From: Flavobacterium limi
Lineage (GTDB): Bacteria > Bacteroidota > Bacteroidia > Flavobacteriales > Flavobacteriaceae
DNA: 64,000 nucleotides
Assembly: GCF_010645075.1 (NCBI RefSeq)
Contig: NZ_JAADZV010000007.1
Coordinates: 248,001 to 312,000, forward strand
Direction: 5' to 3'
Positions 16,923 through 25,986 of the stretch are shown here, piece after piece. The notes below the pieces were generated by a model. It did no database searches and was not told the origin of the DNA. It was given only the letters and a program-made list of their open reading frames with translations. Made by a program: the position numbers and the translations under genes. The stretch's first letter is position 1. Every line of letters starts with the position of its first letter.

Positions 16923-17692
16923 TATTTTTTTACTTTAAATGGATATTTTAATCCTTTATATTGGTCAAGATCAGCCTTAAGTGACCCAACTGCTAAATCG
17001 GCCTTAATTCTAACCGGAACTTTATTATTATCATCTGTTATCCAAAGCGTTACACTCTCTTTTTCTTTAAAGACACGCCCAGTTTGCACTAATGGCTTAA
17101 AAACCATCGTAGAAACGGTGCCAAATTTAGTTGTAATATCCTGACGACCTATATATTTTAACTTAAATTTTGTGATCTCCTCATCAAAAAACATGTCAAT
17201 TGTAATAGATTCACCCGATTTTAATTTGTCGATATTAGGATGGTTACGTAAGTAATAAAAAGCCGAAATAATGTCCTGTGCCTTATCTGTAACAATAATT
17301 GTTTTTTCGGTTTTACGCTTATAATCTTTTACCAAAACACGATTTTGTGACTGCATAAAAAAGCCTTCCTGATTTTTAGTGTAACCACCTTCGTTTATTT
17401 TTCGGATATAGCGATAAGGATCACCGTTTTCTTTATCGAAATAGCTTTCGTATAAATCTTCCACCTTAAAAAAAAATTTAGACATACCGGTGGTGTAGCC
17501 TTTACCCACTGCATGAAAAACTTTTTTATTATTTACAACAGCTTCTTTAACTTCGAGAGTAGCATATCCTGCATTTACAATTCCGTAATGAATTCTGAAT
17601 CTGAAATACTCCCCCACATCAAAAGCATCTTCTTTATAGGTATCAAAACTTAGTGTGGCGAGTATAAATATGAATAGAGTTAGTTTTTTCAT
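16922..17692 (-). CDS. DUF3108 exported protein
   Basis: 256 residues from MKKLTLFIFILATLSFDTY, a signal peptide. An upstream in-frame Met at 17728 sits too close to the -7 box to be the likely start. The family is a periplasmic beta-rich fold. Sequences such as EYFRFRIHYGIVNAGYATLEV near residue 15 and GVFK-type strands (GRVFKEKESVTLWITDDNNKVPVRI) fit DUF3108. Function is unknown; a lipid- or cell-envelope-binding role is suspected for such folds. It is the first gene of the kynA unit, with TAATG coupling to kynA. Confidence 0.8.
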   Translation of the reverse strand: MKKLTLFIFILATLSFDTYKEDAFDVGEYFRFRIHYGIVNAGYATLEVKEAVVNNKKVFHAVGKGYTTGMSKFFFKVEDLYESYFDKENGDPYRYIRKINEGGYTKNQEGFFMQSQNRVLVKDYKRKTEKTIIVTDKAQDIISAFYYLRNHPNIDKLKSGESITIDMFFDEEITKFKLKYIGRQDITTKFGTVSTMVFKPLVQTGRVFKEKESVTLWITDDNNKVPVRIKADLAVGSLKADLDQYKGLKYPFKVKK

Positions 17693-17737
17693 AATAAGAC
17701 TTTTACTGTTTATGGGCGATAAAAGCAAATTTTATTC

Positions 17738-17768
17738 CAAATATACCAAAACAAAAAAACTCAGTCAA
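17738..17768 (-). promoter_or_regulatory. promoter of the DUF3108-kynA-M23 unit
   Basis: Minus strand: TTG at 17768-17766, 20 bp spacer, then TATATTTG (17745-17738). This fits TTG-n17-23-TAnnTTTG. The -33 element lies inside the upstream terminator hairpin. The start codon is 46 bp downstream. Confidence 0.65.
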
Positions 17769-17785
17769 CGAATGACTGAGTTTTT
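17755..17785 (-). terminator. strong hairpin terminator
   Basis: AAACTCAGTCA (17757-17767) and TGACTGAGTTT (17773-17783) form a perfect 11-bp stem with a 5-base loop. A T-run on both strands makes it potentially bidirectional. It ends the candidate small RNA and/or hpd. Confidence 0.9.
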
Positions 17786-17863
17786 ATGCTATTAACTAAC
17801 CAAAAAACTATAAATTATGAAAATTTATATCAATTCGGAAGGAAACCACCCCTTCCTGATTTG
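17755..17863 (-). ncRNA. candidate small RNA between hpd and the DUF3108 gene
   Basis: A -7 box (17870-17877, TATCTTTG on the minus strand) points into a roughly 110-nt stretch with no conserved reading frame that ends at the strong hairpin and T-run at 17755-17785. A second hairpin, GGAAGG/CCTTCC with an 8-base loop, lies near the proposed 5' end (about 17839-17856). The intergenic position, promoter and terminator are the evidence; homology to any known RNA family could not be tested. It could instead be a processed hpd 3' UTR. Confidence 0.45.
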
Positions 17864-17869
17864 CGAGTG

Positions 17870-17877
17870 CAAAGATA
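17870..17877 (-). promoter_or_regulatory. -7 box pointing at the candidate small RNA
   Basis: Minus strand reads TATCTTTGCACTCGCAAA. It is an exact TAnnTTTG match with the GCnnnCGCAAA trailer common at Flavobacterium start sites. It is about 180 bp from the next coding start, further than usual. Confidence 0.55.
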
Positions 17878-17986
17878 GACACAAAGTTTAGATAATAAAT
17901 AGCAAAAAGCGAGTTTAACAAAACATTTGCATTAAAATCATCAATTTATAGGGGATTTTTTTACATAATGTAAAAAAAACATAATT

Positions 17987-19147
17987 TTACAAAGTTCCCC
18001 TTAACTCCTGCTCCCTTTCAATTGACTCAAAAAGGGCTTTGAAGTTACCTGCACCGAAGCCTTTTGCACCCATTCTTTGGATTATTTCGAAGAAAAGCGT
18101 TGGCCTGTCCTGAACCGGCTTTGTAAATATCTGCAATAAGTACCCGTCTTCGTCAGCATCAACCATGATAGCCAGTTTTTCAATTTCGTTTAAATCTTCT
18201 TTCATCATTTCCATATGAACACCTAATCTTTCCGGAATTGCTTGATAATAGGTATGAGGAGGAGCCGATAAAAATTCAACGCCCCGTGCTCTCAAAGCCG
18301 AAACGGTTTTGATAATATCATCTGTCGCAATGGCGATATGCTGAATTCCGGGTCCTCCATAAAAATCCAGGTACTCCTCAATTTGTGACTTTTTCTTCCC
18401 TTCAGCCGGTTCGTTGATTGGAAATTTAATTCTTCCGTTACCGTTTGACATTACCTTACTCATCAATGCTGAATATTCCGTCGTAATTTGCTTGTCATCA
18501 AAGGATAGAAAATTCACGAATCCCATAACATCTTCGTAGAATTTTACCCAGATATTCATCTCGTTCCAGCCTACATTACCAACCATGTGATCTATATATT
18601 TTAATCCCGTTGGTTCCGGATTGTAATCTGATTTCCATTCTTTGTAACCCGGTAAGAAAACGCCATTATAGTTTTTTCTTTCCACAAAAATGTGAACTGT
18701 TTCTCCGTACGTATAAATCCCGGAGCGAACCACCTGACCAAATTCATCTTGCTCAACGGTTGGTTCCATAAAAGAGCGTGCTCCACGCTTCATCGTTTCT
18801 TCGTAAGATTTCGTTGCATCTTCAACCCAAAGTGCCGCCACTTTTACACCGTCGCCGTGTTTTTTCAGATGTTCAGTTATTGGAGAATCTGCATTAAGAG
18901 GCGTAGTCAAAACAATCCTGATTTTGTCCTGCTTCAAAACATAGGAAGCTCTGTCTTTTACTCCGGTTTCTAATCCTGCATAAGCCAATGACTGATAACC
19001 GAAAGCCGTCTTATAATAGTGTGCCGATTGTTTGGCATTTCCAACGTAAAACTCTACATAATCTGTTCCTAACAACGGAAGGAAATCCTGTGCTCCTTCG
19101 AATATTTTTTCTAATCCGTATTCTACTGATTTAATTTCTTTTGACAT
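17987..19147 (-). CDS. hpd: 4-hydroxyphenylpyruvate dioxygenase
   Basis: 386 residues, normal for HPPD. Non-heme Fe(II) enzyme that converts 4-hydroxyphenylpyruvate to homogentisate in tyrosine breakdown. Two VOC-fold halves are visible. The iron ligands are His187 (LKYIDHMVGNV), His270 (GGPGIQHIAIATDD) and Glu354 (RPTLFFEIIQR). hmgA, the next step, lies directly upstream on the same strand with a 187-bp gap that contains a short repeat remnant (GATTGCTTCGTTCCTCGCAATGA). Confidence 0.95.
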   Translation of the reverse strand: MSKEIKSVEYGLEKIFEGAQDFLPLLGTDYVEFYVGNAKQSAHYYKTAFGYQSLAYAGLETGVKDRASYVLKQDKIRIVLTTPLNADSPITEHLKKHGDGVKVAALWVEDATKSYEETMKRGARSFMEPTVEQDEFGQVVRSGIYTYGETVHIFVERKNYNGVFLPGYKEWKSDYNPEPTGLKYIDHMVGNVGWNEMNIWVKFYEDVMGFVNFLSFDDKQITTEYSALMSKVMSNGNGRIKFPINEPAEGKKKSQIEEYLDFYGGPGIQHIAIATDDIIKTVSALRARGVEFLSAPPHTYYQAIPERLGVHMEMMKEDLNEIEKLAIMVDADEDGYLLQIFTKPVQDRPTLFFEIIQRMGAKGFGAGNFKALFESIEREQELRGTL

Positions 19148-19334
19148 GATGTTTATTTGTTTAATCGGTTAATCCTATATTTGATGAACCGAAATTGTTA
19201 TTTTGATTTTCGCCCTGATAGGAATGGGAATACTTTTACTTTTTTTCTCTAAAAAATAAAAGATTGGAATGTATAGCAGGAATAGCTCCTTAAAACTATC
19301 TTGCTAGTGAGATTGCTTCGTTCCTCGCAATGAA

Positions 19335-20492
19335 TTACTCAGTCCACGATTTATAATACCGACCATCATCAAGCCCCATTGCTTCTTCAGTAACCATAAG
19401 CGGACGAAACGTATCAACCATAACAGCTAATTCCTGCGTTTCTTTATGACCGATGCTGCGTTCCATTGCGCCTGGTGCAGGACCATGCGGAATTCCTTTC
19501 GGGTGTAACGTGATATGCCCCTGCTCGATATTATTACGGCTCATAAAATCGCCATCTACATAATATAATACTTCATCAGAATCGATATTGCTGTGATTAT
19601 AAGGTGCCGGAATTGCTTTTGGATGATAATCATAAAGTCTTGGGCAAAAAGAGCAAACAACAAAAGCTGCCGTTTCAAAAGTTTGATGTACTGGCGGCGG
19701 CTGGTGGACGCGTCCCGTTATAGGTTCGAAATTGTGAATAGAGAAACCGTATGGAAAATTGTAGCCGTCCCAGCCCACGACATCAAAAGGATGAGTAGCA
19801 TAAACCACTTCATGAATCATTCCCTCTTTTTTGATTTTAATTAAAAAGTCACCTTTTTGATCATATGTTTCTAATTCGTTTGGCAAAATAAAATCGCGTT
19901 CGCAAAATGGAGAATGCTCTAAATGCTGACCAGACTGGTTTTTATAACGCTTTGGAGTATAAAAAGGGGAATAAGATTCTACATAAAACAGACGATTATC
20001 TTCTGTATCGAAATCTATTTGATAAATGATCCCGCGTGGGATAATCAGATAATCACCATATTCAAAAGGAATATTCCCTAGCATTGTTCTTAATTTTCCT
20101 TTTCCTTTATGGATGAAAATCATTTCATCGGCATCGGCATTTTTATAGAAATAATTTCGAAGCGATTCTTTTGGGGCTGCCAAACCAATGATGCAATCTT
20201 TATTTAGAAGCATTGCTTTTCGGCTGTCTAAAAAGTCATTTTCAGGTTTTAATTCAAAACCTTTAAAAAGCAGTGATTTTATATTTTTTTCGATTGCAAT
20301 TTTTGGTTCAACCGAATAAGAATTTAAAATTTCTTTGACCTGTGTTGGTCTGTGAATATGGTAAGACAATGATGAATGTCCATGAAAACCTTCAGTCCCA
20401 AACAATTGTTCATAGTAAAAACCACCGTCTGGTTTTTCAAACTGGGTGTGTCGCTTTTGCGGAAAGTTTCCGAGTTTATGGTATAATGGCAT
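19335..20492 (-). CDS. hmgA: homogentisate 1,2-dioxygenase
   Basis: 385 residues, a bit shorter than the about 430-residue proteobacterial form but typical for Bacteroidota. Cupin-fold Fe(II) dioxygenase that opens the homogentisate ring to maleylacetoacetate. The metal-binding part is the C-terminal half: GRVHQPPPVHQTFE near residue 262 and the IPHGPAPGAMERSIGHKETQELAVM segment carry conserved His/Glu residues. The N-terminal part has a cupin-like LIIPRGIIYQIDF. With hpd it forms the two central steps of tyrosine degradation; fumarylacetoacetase and maleylacetoacetate isomerase are not in the window. Confidence 0.9.
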   Translation of the reverse strand: MPLYHKLGNFPQKRHTQFEKPDGGFYYEQLFGTEGFHGHSSLSYHIHRPTQVKEILNSYSVEPKIAIEKNIKSLLFKGFELKPENDFLDSRKAMLLNKDCIIGLAAPKESLRNYFYKNADADEMIFIHKGKGKLRTMLGNIPFEYGDYLIIPRGIIYQIDFDTEDNRLFYVESYSPFYTPKRYKNQSGQHLEHSPFCERDFILPNELETYDQKGDFLIKIKKEGMIHEVVYATHPFDVVGWDGYNFPYGFSIHNFEPITGRVHQPPPVHQTFETAAFVVCSFCPRLYDYHPKAIPAPYNHSNIDSDEVLYYVDGDFMSRNNIEQGHITLHPKGIPHGPAPGAMERSIGHKETQELAVMVDTFRPLMVTEEAMGLDDGRYYKSWTE

Positions 20493-20704
20493 GGCTTTTC
20501 AATTAGATAATTTGTAAATTAGATAATTCGAAAATTGAATTGTGTGAACAGATAATCAGTTCAATTTTATAATTGACTAATCATCTCAATTCGGCCGTTT
20601 ACTCAGGATTTCTCTTGATAAGGAATTGAAGATACTCTAATAAACCTGTCCATTTTGTTTTCATTACAACAAATATCGTAATTTTTATTGAGTTAAATTA
20701 CAAA

Positions 20705-23062
20705 TTAAAACAAAAATCCAATGTTGAACCAAGTATACCCTTTTGGATTTTCAGGAGACCATGAATATTTTACTTCTATTGGGCCAATAATAGTTTCCAA
20801 TCCATATCCTACTGCATAACCGGAATATTTAGGCATATCGATCCAGTCTACTGTACTAAAAAGATCATCACCCAGATTAGCATAATTGGCAGAAAAATTA
20901 AGGTGATTTTTTCTAAATATTTCATAATCGAAAGTTATACCGGCTTTTATATAGCTGTCACCGGCAATGCTCAGGAAATCATATCCATAAAAATAATTGA
21001 AATTATTTACCTTATTATAACCATATCCTCCCAGAATGTAATCAAAAAAAGGTACGCTGTCATTTCCGAATGCAAATCCTGCATCAGACTGAAATTTTAT
21101 AGTTGCCCTGTTAAAAACCGTTCTTGCAATCCCAATTTCAGCTTTTGCAGTGGAAAAAGGATTGAACTGATGTGTATAATTAGATGAAGCCAGATAAGTC
21201 TGAATATCTCCTGAAAAATACCAGCCTGATCTTGGAAAACTTTTATTATCAAAAGAATCGTATTTTAAATATCCGAAAACACTAAAATAATTGCTTTCGT
21301 CAATTACCGAGTTGGTGTCCAGTGTGGGTGATTTTATTTTTAAAAATTTATATTCAAGTCCACCGCCCATAAGAAATTTTTGCACGAAAATAGTTTGAAA
21401 ATAGGCCTGATTCGAGATGTCCAAAAAATCAACATTGATCAGATTATCACTGGGATTACCACTCATTTGATTACTGATGCTCTCCGTTACATTGCGGTTG
21501 AACTGATTCAGCCTGGAGTTGAAACCAAAACTGATGTTAAAACCGTTTTCGACGTAATAATTAAAATCGTACCTGAAATTATCCCCCAGAATAATATCCA
21601 GTGAAGTATTATCGTTTTTTAAAAATGTTTTTCTGTGGGTCAGGTTTAACAAAACCGCGCTTTTGTAAAGGCCGTCATAATGAAGTCCCAGTTTCAAATA
21701 AGTGTGTGTTGGATTTTCTTTCAGAACCAGATTCAAATCATCTTTATTGCCGTTTGGCTCAAGCGAATAGGAAATAGCGCTAAAGTTGTGTGTGGCATCT
21801 ATATTGTTTATTCCTACGCGAAGATCTTCATAAGTTATGGTACTGCCAGGCTTAAAACGGAGCTTGCTTGTTAAGTATTCTTTCGTATAATCCTTCAGCC
21901 TTGTATTGTTTATTTTTTTAATCTCCAGCGTATCCGAAGCAATTTTTAATTTGGGCTTCTTATAAAAATTTTGTCCGTCTGCCAGAGCTTTAATTTTTTC
22001 ATAAACTTCAAATGTGGCATCTTCGCCTCTTCTGATAATTTGTCCGCCTTTATCAAATGAAATAACACCGAAATCACGAATATCCGGTTTGATATAAATA
22101 TCGGTATCTGCCCTCTTGGCTTTCATTTTTTCAATCGACTGAAGATTCGTAATCTGAACCAGAATCCGTGTAGCATTTTTGAGGCCCTTTCTGGTCAGCA
22201 AATCATCCTGAACATCTACTCCAATGATAATATCTGCTCCTAAATCACGAACTTCCTTAATCGGGTAATTATTCACAACACCTCCGTCAACCAATAATTT
22301 TCCATCTACTTCAACAGGTGAAAATAAGGACGGAAAAGCGGCACTTGCCACCATCGCCTGAGCCAGATTACCCTTGTTAAGCAGTACTTCCTGACCTGTT
22401 TCGATATCAGTTCCAATACATAAAAAAGGGATTGGCAGTTTATTAAAATCCCGAACGTGCCGCACATTACGGGTGAGACTGCTCAACAAATTATAGTTGT
22501 ACATCCCTTTTGAAAGTGCTTCCGGAATCCCAACCTTTAAATGGCTAAAAGGCAATACAATCGCATAAAGCTCGTCATTTCGTTTACCGTAGAAATTTTT
22601 GGAAGCCCTGGGGATATAGTCATTAATTAATTCATCAAAATTGGTTTGTTTGAAAATAGAGTCAATTTGTGAAGCATTATATCCTGTTGCATAAAGCCCC
22701 CCTATAACAGCCCCCATACTGGTTCCACCTATATAATCCACCCTGATTCCGGCTTCTTCTAAAACCTTTAAAACTCCAATATGCGCAAATCCTTTGGCCC
22801 CGCCACCGCTTAAAACCAGACCTATTTTTGGTCTTTTTTTTATGCTGTCTTGTTTTTTTTCCTGTGAAAAAGAATTTTGTGGAGTAAGTACTAAACATAT
22901 AAAAAGCACCAATGCCCAGCCCCAGATGGAAATGGAAAACTGCGAGAGACAAAAAGCTATTTTTTCCTGTAAAAAAAGAGCGACCACAGAAGCTCCTTTT
23001 TTTGCAATTGAAAAAAAGCTTTTTGACCGAGTATTTGAAATGGACAGCTGGATTAGGCGCAT
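20705..23062 (-). CDS. patatin-like phospholipase fused to POTRA and outer-membrane barrel (type Vd-like)
   Basis: 785 residues from the Met at 23062, 11 bp after the uvrC stop. Catalytic dyad motifs of patatin: oxyanion GGGAKG at 86-91, nucleophile Ser115 in GGTSMG, and Asp in LLVDGGVVNN. After the patatin domain (about 75-370) a POTRA-like segment and an Omp85-type beta-barrel (LGLHYDGLYKSAVLLNLTHRK onward, ending GYTWFNIGFLF) follow. This matches PlpD-like type Vd autotransporters. The hydrophobic signal core (WALVLFICLVLTPQNSFSQ) is unusually far, about 45 residues, from the Met; a different start is possible. Likely a surface or secreted lipase. Confidence 0.85.
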   Translation of the reverse strand: MRLIQLSISNTRSKSFFSIAKKGASVVALFLQEKIAFCLSQFSISIWGWALVLFICLVLTPQNSFSQEKKQDSIKKRPKIGLVLSGGGAKGFAHIGVLKVLEEAGIRVDYIGGTSMGAVIGGLYATGYNASQIDSIFKQTNFDELINDYIPRASKNFYGKRNDELYAIVLPFSHLKVGIPEALSKGMYNYNLLSSLTRNVRHVRDFNKLPIPFLCIGTDIETGQEVLLNKGNLAQAMVASAAFPSLFSPVEVDGKLLVDGGVVNNYPIKEVRDLGADIIIGVDVQDDLLTRKGLKNATRILVQITNLQSIEKMKAKRADTDIYIKPDIRDFGVISFDKGGQIIRRGEDATFEVYEKIKALADGQNFYKKPKLKIASDTLEIKKINNTRLKDYTKEYLTSKLRFKPGSTITYEDLRVGINNIDATHNFSAISYSLEPNGNKDDLNLVLKENPTHTYLKLGLHYDGLYKSAVLLNLTHRKTFLKNDNTSLDIILGDNFRYDFNYYVENGFNISFGFNSRLNQFNRNVTESISNQMSGNPSDNLINVDFLDISNQAYFQTIFVQKFLMGGGLEYKFLKIKSPTLDTNSVIDESNYFSVFGYLKYDSFDNKSFPRSGWYFSGDIQTYLASSNYTHQFNPFSTAKAEIGIARTVFNRATIKFQSDAGFAFGNDSVPFFDYILGGYGYNKVNNFNYFYGYDFLSIAGDSYIKAGITFDYEIFRKNHLNFSANYANLGDDLFSTVDWIDMPKYSGYAVGYGLETIIGPIEVKYSWSPENPKGYTWFNIGFLF

Positions 23063-23072
23063 AAAAAACGTG

Positions 23073-24866
23073 CTAATTGGTTTTGTAAAATTCGACAATT
23101 TTTTTGGCTTTTGATACACCTATTACATCAGAAATTTCTTTTTCTGTAGCCAATTTCAATCTTTTAACACTTTTGAAATGCTGAATTAACGTAAGCATTG
23201 TTTTTTCTCCAATTCCCGGAATACTTTCGACAGACGAATTAAGGGCGGCTTTGCTGCGTTTGTCACGGTGAAAAGTGATTCCGAACCTATGCGCTTCGTT
23301 TCGTAATTGCTGAATAACTTTAAGCGTTTCTGACTTTTTATCGAGATACAGCGGAATCGAATCACCGGGATAAAACAGTTCTTCAAGACGTTTCGCTATT
23401 CCGATAATGGCTATTTTACCACGTAAACCTAATTCATCAATACTTTTCAGGGCAGCTGACAACTGTCCTTTTCCTCCATCGATAATAATAAGCTGCGGAA
23501 GCGGTTCGTTTTCGTCCAGCAGTCTTTTATAACGGCGGTATACAATTTCGGTCATAGAAGCGAAATCATCAGGCCCCACAACAGTTTTTACATTAAAATG
23601 ACGGTAATCTTTCTTGCTTGGTTTTCCGTCTTTAAAAACGACACAGGCTGCCACCGGATTTGTTCCCTGAATATTCGAGTTATCAAAACATTCAATATGT
23701 CGTGGCTCTGTTGGCAAACGCAGATCTTTCTGCATTTGCGCCATGATTCGGTTGACATGCCTGTCAGGATCCACGATCTGTAATTGTTTCAGTTGTTCAA
23801 TTCGGTAGAATTTGGCATTCCGGATTGACAAATCAAGAATTTGCTTTTTATCACCCAATTGCGGAACGGTTATTTTTATGTTTTCACCTAAATCCAGTTC
23901 AAAAGGAACAATGATTTCTTTTGATAATAACTGAAATCGTTCACGCAGTTCTACAATGGCCAATTCTAATAATTCCTCATCACTTTCATCCAGCTTTTTC
24001 TTCATTTCTAAAGTATGCGAACGAATGATCGATCCGTGCGAAATCTGCAAAAAGTTAACATAAGCCGCACTTTCATCAGACACAATCGAAAAGACATCGA
24101 TATTGGTAATCTTCGGATTGATGATGGTTGATCTGGATTGGTAATTTTCAAGAATTTCAATTTTTTCCTTTATTTTCTGTGCTTCCTCAAATTGTAAATT
24201 CTGCGCATAAGTGTTCATCAATTTCCTGAAATCCTTTAAACTTTCTTTAAAATTCCCTTTCAGGATTTCACGAATGGCATTGACTTGTCTTTGATATTCT
24301 TCCAAAGGTTCTAAGCCTTCACAAGGGCCTTTGCAATTTCCAATATGATATTCCAGACAAACCTTAAATTTTCCCGAATTGATATTCGATTCACTCAAAT
24401 CATAATTGCATGTTCTTAACGGATACAATTCTTTGATTAAATCTAAAATTGTATATACCATTTTGAAATTGGTATACGGACCAAAATATTCGGATCCGTC
24501 CTTTATCATTCTTCGGGTCAGGAATATTCTCGAAAAAGGCTCTTTTTTGATACAGATCCAGGGATAGCTTTTGTCATCACGAAGCAGCACATTATAACGT
24601 GGCTGCAAAGTTTTGATCAGGTTGTTTTCTAATAAAAGCGCATCGGTTTCAGTAGGGACAACAATGTGTTTTATGGTAATAATTTTTTTTACCAGTACAT
24701 TGGTCTTCCTTGTGTCATGAATTTTATTGAAATAGGAAGAAACCCTTTTCTTTAGGTTTTTGGCTTTTCCAACATACAATATCTTTCCGTCCTTATCATA
24801 ATATTGATATACACCGGGATTGTCCGGCAGGGTTTGAATCTGAAGTTCTAAAGACGGTATTTGCAT
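23073..24866 (-). CDS. uvrC: excinuclease ABC subunit C
   Basis: 597 residues, full length. Makes the 3' and 5' incisions in nucleotide excision repair. GIY-YIG nuclease domain at the N-terminus (GVYQYY at 18-23, YVGKAKNLKKRV at 31-42), UVR motif near 200 (QFEEAQKIKEKIEILENY), RNase H-like UvrC homology region with HIECFDNSNIQGTNPVAACVVFKDGKPSKKDYR, and a C-terminal helix-hairpin-helix (SIPGIGEKTMLTLIQHF). The patatin gene starts right after it. Nothing odd is seen. Confidence 0.96.
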   Translation of the reverse strand: MQIPSLELQIQTLPDNPGVYQYYDKDGKILYVGKAKNLKKRVSSYFNKIHDTRKTNVLVKKIITIKHIVVPTETDALLLENNLIKTLQPRYNVLLRDDKSYPWICIKKEPFSRIFLTRRMIKDGSEYFGPYTNFKMVYTILDLIKELYPLRTCNYDLSESNINSGKFKVCLEYHIGNCKGPCEGLEPLEEYQRQVNAIREILKGNFKESLKDFRKLMNTYAQNLQFEEAQKIKEKIEILENYQSRSTIINPKITNIDVFSIVSDESAAYVNFLQISHGSIIRSHTLEMKKKLDESDEELLELAIVELRERFQLLSKEIIVPFELDLGENIKITVPQLGDKKQILDLSIRNAKFYRIEQLKQLQIVDPDRHVNRIMAQMQKDLRLPTEPRHIECFDNSNIQGTNPVAACVVFKDGKPSKKDYRHFNVKTVVGPDDFASMTEIVYRRYKRLLDENEPLPQLIIIDGGKGQLSAALKSIDELGLRGKIAIIGIAKRLEELFYPGDSIPLYLDKKSETLKVIQQLRNEAHRFGITFHRDKRSKAALNSSVESIPGIGEKTMLTLIQHFKSVKRLKLATEKEISDVIGVSKAKKIVEFYKTN

Positions 24867-24948
24867 TGTATTCTTTTCTGAAGATATAATAGAGTTTTGT
24901 CAAAAATCATTCCGATTCGCATAGGAAAGCTTAACACTGAAATCTTTT

Positions 24949-24956
24949 CAAATTTA
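24949..24956 (-). promoter_or_regulatory. -7 box for uvrC
   Basis: Minus strand reads TAAATTTG, an exact TAnnTTTG match 83 bp before the uvrC start. No clear -33 element is seen. Confidence 0.4.
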
Positions 24957-25005
24957 CGAAATCAAAAGAATAATTTCTATATTTAGAGCCTGTTTAAAAT
25001 CCGAC

Positions 25006-25986
25006 ATGAAAAACAATGCCCCAATGGTTCTTTTTGGCGAATCGATTTTGCCCGGAGAAAACAAAACGATCAATGTAGAAATCGCGAGATTGCATACTAC
25101 AACCAAACTTAATATACCCATTATTGTTCGAAGATCTAAGATTGAAGGACCGGTAGTTTTATTTTCAGCCGGAATTCATGGTGATGAAATAAATGGTGTC
25201 GAAGTTGTACGTCAGATTATCAGTAAAAAAATAAACCGCCCCACAAGAGGAACTATTATCTGTATTCCGATTATTAATATTTACGGTTTTGTCAACAAAT
25301 CAAGGGAATTTCCTGACGGACGCGACCTGAACCGTGTTTTCCCGGGAAGCAAAAAGGGATCACTGGCCAGTCGTTTCGCTTTTCATATTACCAATCAGAT
25401 ATTGCCTATTATTGATTATGCGGTCGATTTTCATGCCGGTGGCGCCAGTCGTTTTAATGCGCCTCAGATCAGAATTACAGAAAACAATCCCGAATTAAAA
25501 CTTCTGGCAGATGTTTTTAATGCGCCGTTTACCTTATACTCGAAAAACATCAATGGTTCTTTTAGAAATACATCAGAAAAAGCCAATGTTAAAATGCTGC
25601 TTTTTGAGGGCGGAAAATCATTGGATATTAATGACCCGGTTGCCAATGAAGGCATAAAAGGCACCAAACGTCTGCTCGATTATTTAAACATGCTCGACCC
25701 GAAACATATTGTTGAAAAAGCCGATTTCCCTTCTATTTATATTAAAAATTCAGTCTGGCTAAGAGCAAAACAATCCGGGTTATTACACGATTACAATATG
25801 GTAAGCCGGTTTGTTACGAAAGGAACCATTTTAGCGATTATTACCGACCCATTTGGTAAATTTGAGCAAAAAGTAAAAGCACCACATGACGGTTTTGTTA
25901 TCAATGCCAATCATTCGCCAATTGTTTATGAAGGCGATGCTATTTACCATATTTCTAAAAATGTAGACGACAATGCCGACGACTAA
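25006..25986 (+). CDS. succinylglutamate desuccinylase/aspartoacylase family (M14-like) protein
   Basis: 326 residues. Zinc-dependent deacylase fold. Metal ligands appear in GIHGDEINGVE (HxxE, near residue 60), and in VDFHAGGASRF (third His near residue 146). The C-terminal beta-rich domain (KVKAPHDGFVINANHSPIVYEGDAIYHI) resembles a biotinyl-lipoyl-like fold typical of this family. The substrate is unknown; amide-linked Glu/Asp derivatives are plausible. It overlaps the next gene by 14 bp, so they are probably co-translated. Cytoplasmic. Confidence 0.85.
   Translation: MKNNAPMVLFGESILPGENKTINVEIARLHTTTKLNIPIIVRRSKIEGPVVLFSAGIHGDEINGVEVVRQIISKKINRPTRGTIICIPIINIYGFVNKSREFPDGRDLNRVFPGSKKGSLASRFAFHITNQILPIIDYAVDFHAGGASRFNAPQIRITENNPELKLLADVFNAPFTLYSKNINGSFRNTSEKANVKMLLFEGGKSLDINDPVANEGIKGTKRLLDYLNMLDPKHIVEKADFPSIYIKNSVWLRAKQSGLLHDYNMVSRFVTKGTILAIITDPFGKFEQKVKAPHDGFVINANHSPIVYEGDAIYHISKNVDDNADD

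Noticed and set aside
19176..19183. TATATTTG on the plus strand resembling a -7 box
   Set aside because: No plus-strand gene or terminated transcript follows before the convergent hmgA stop; likely chance.
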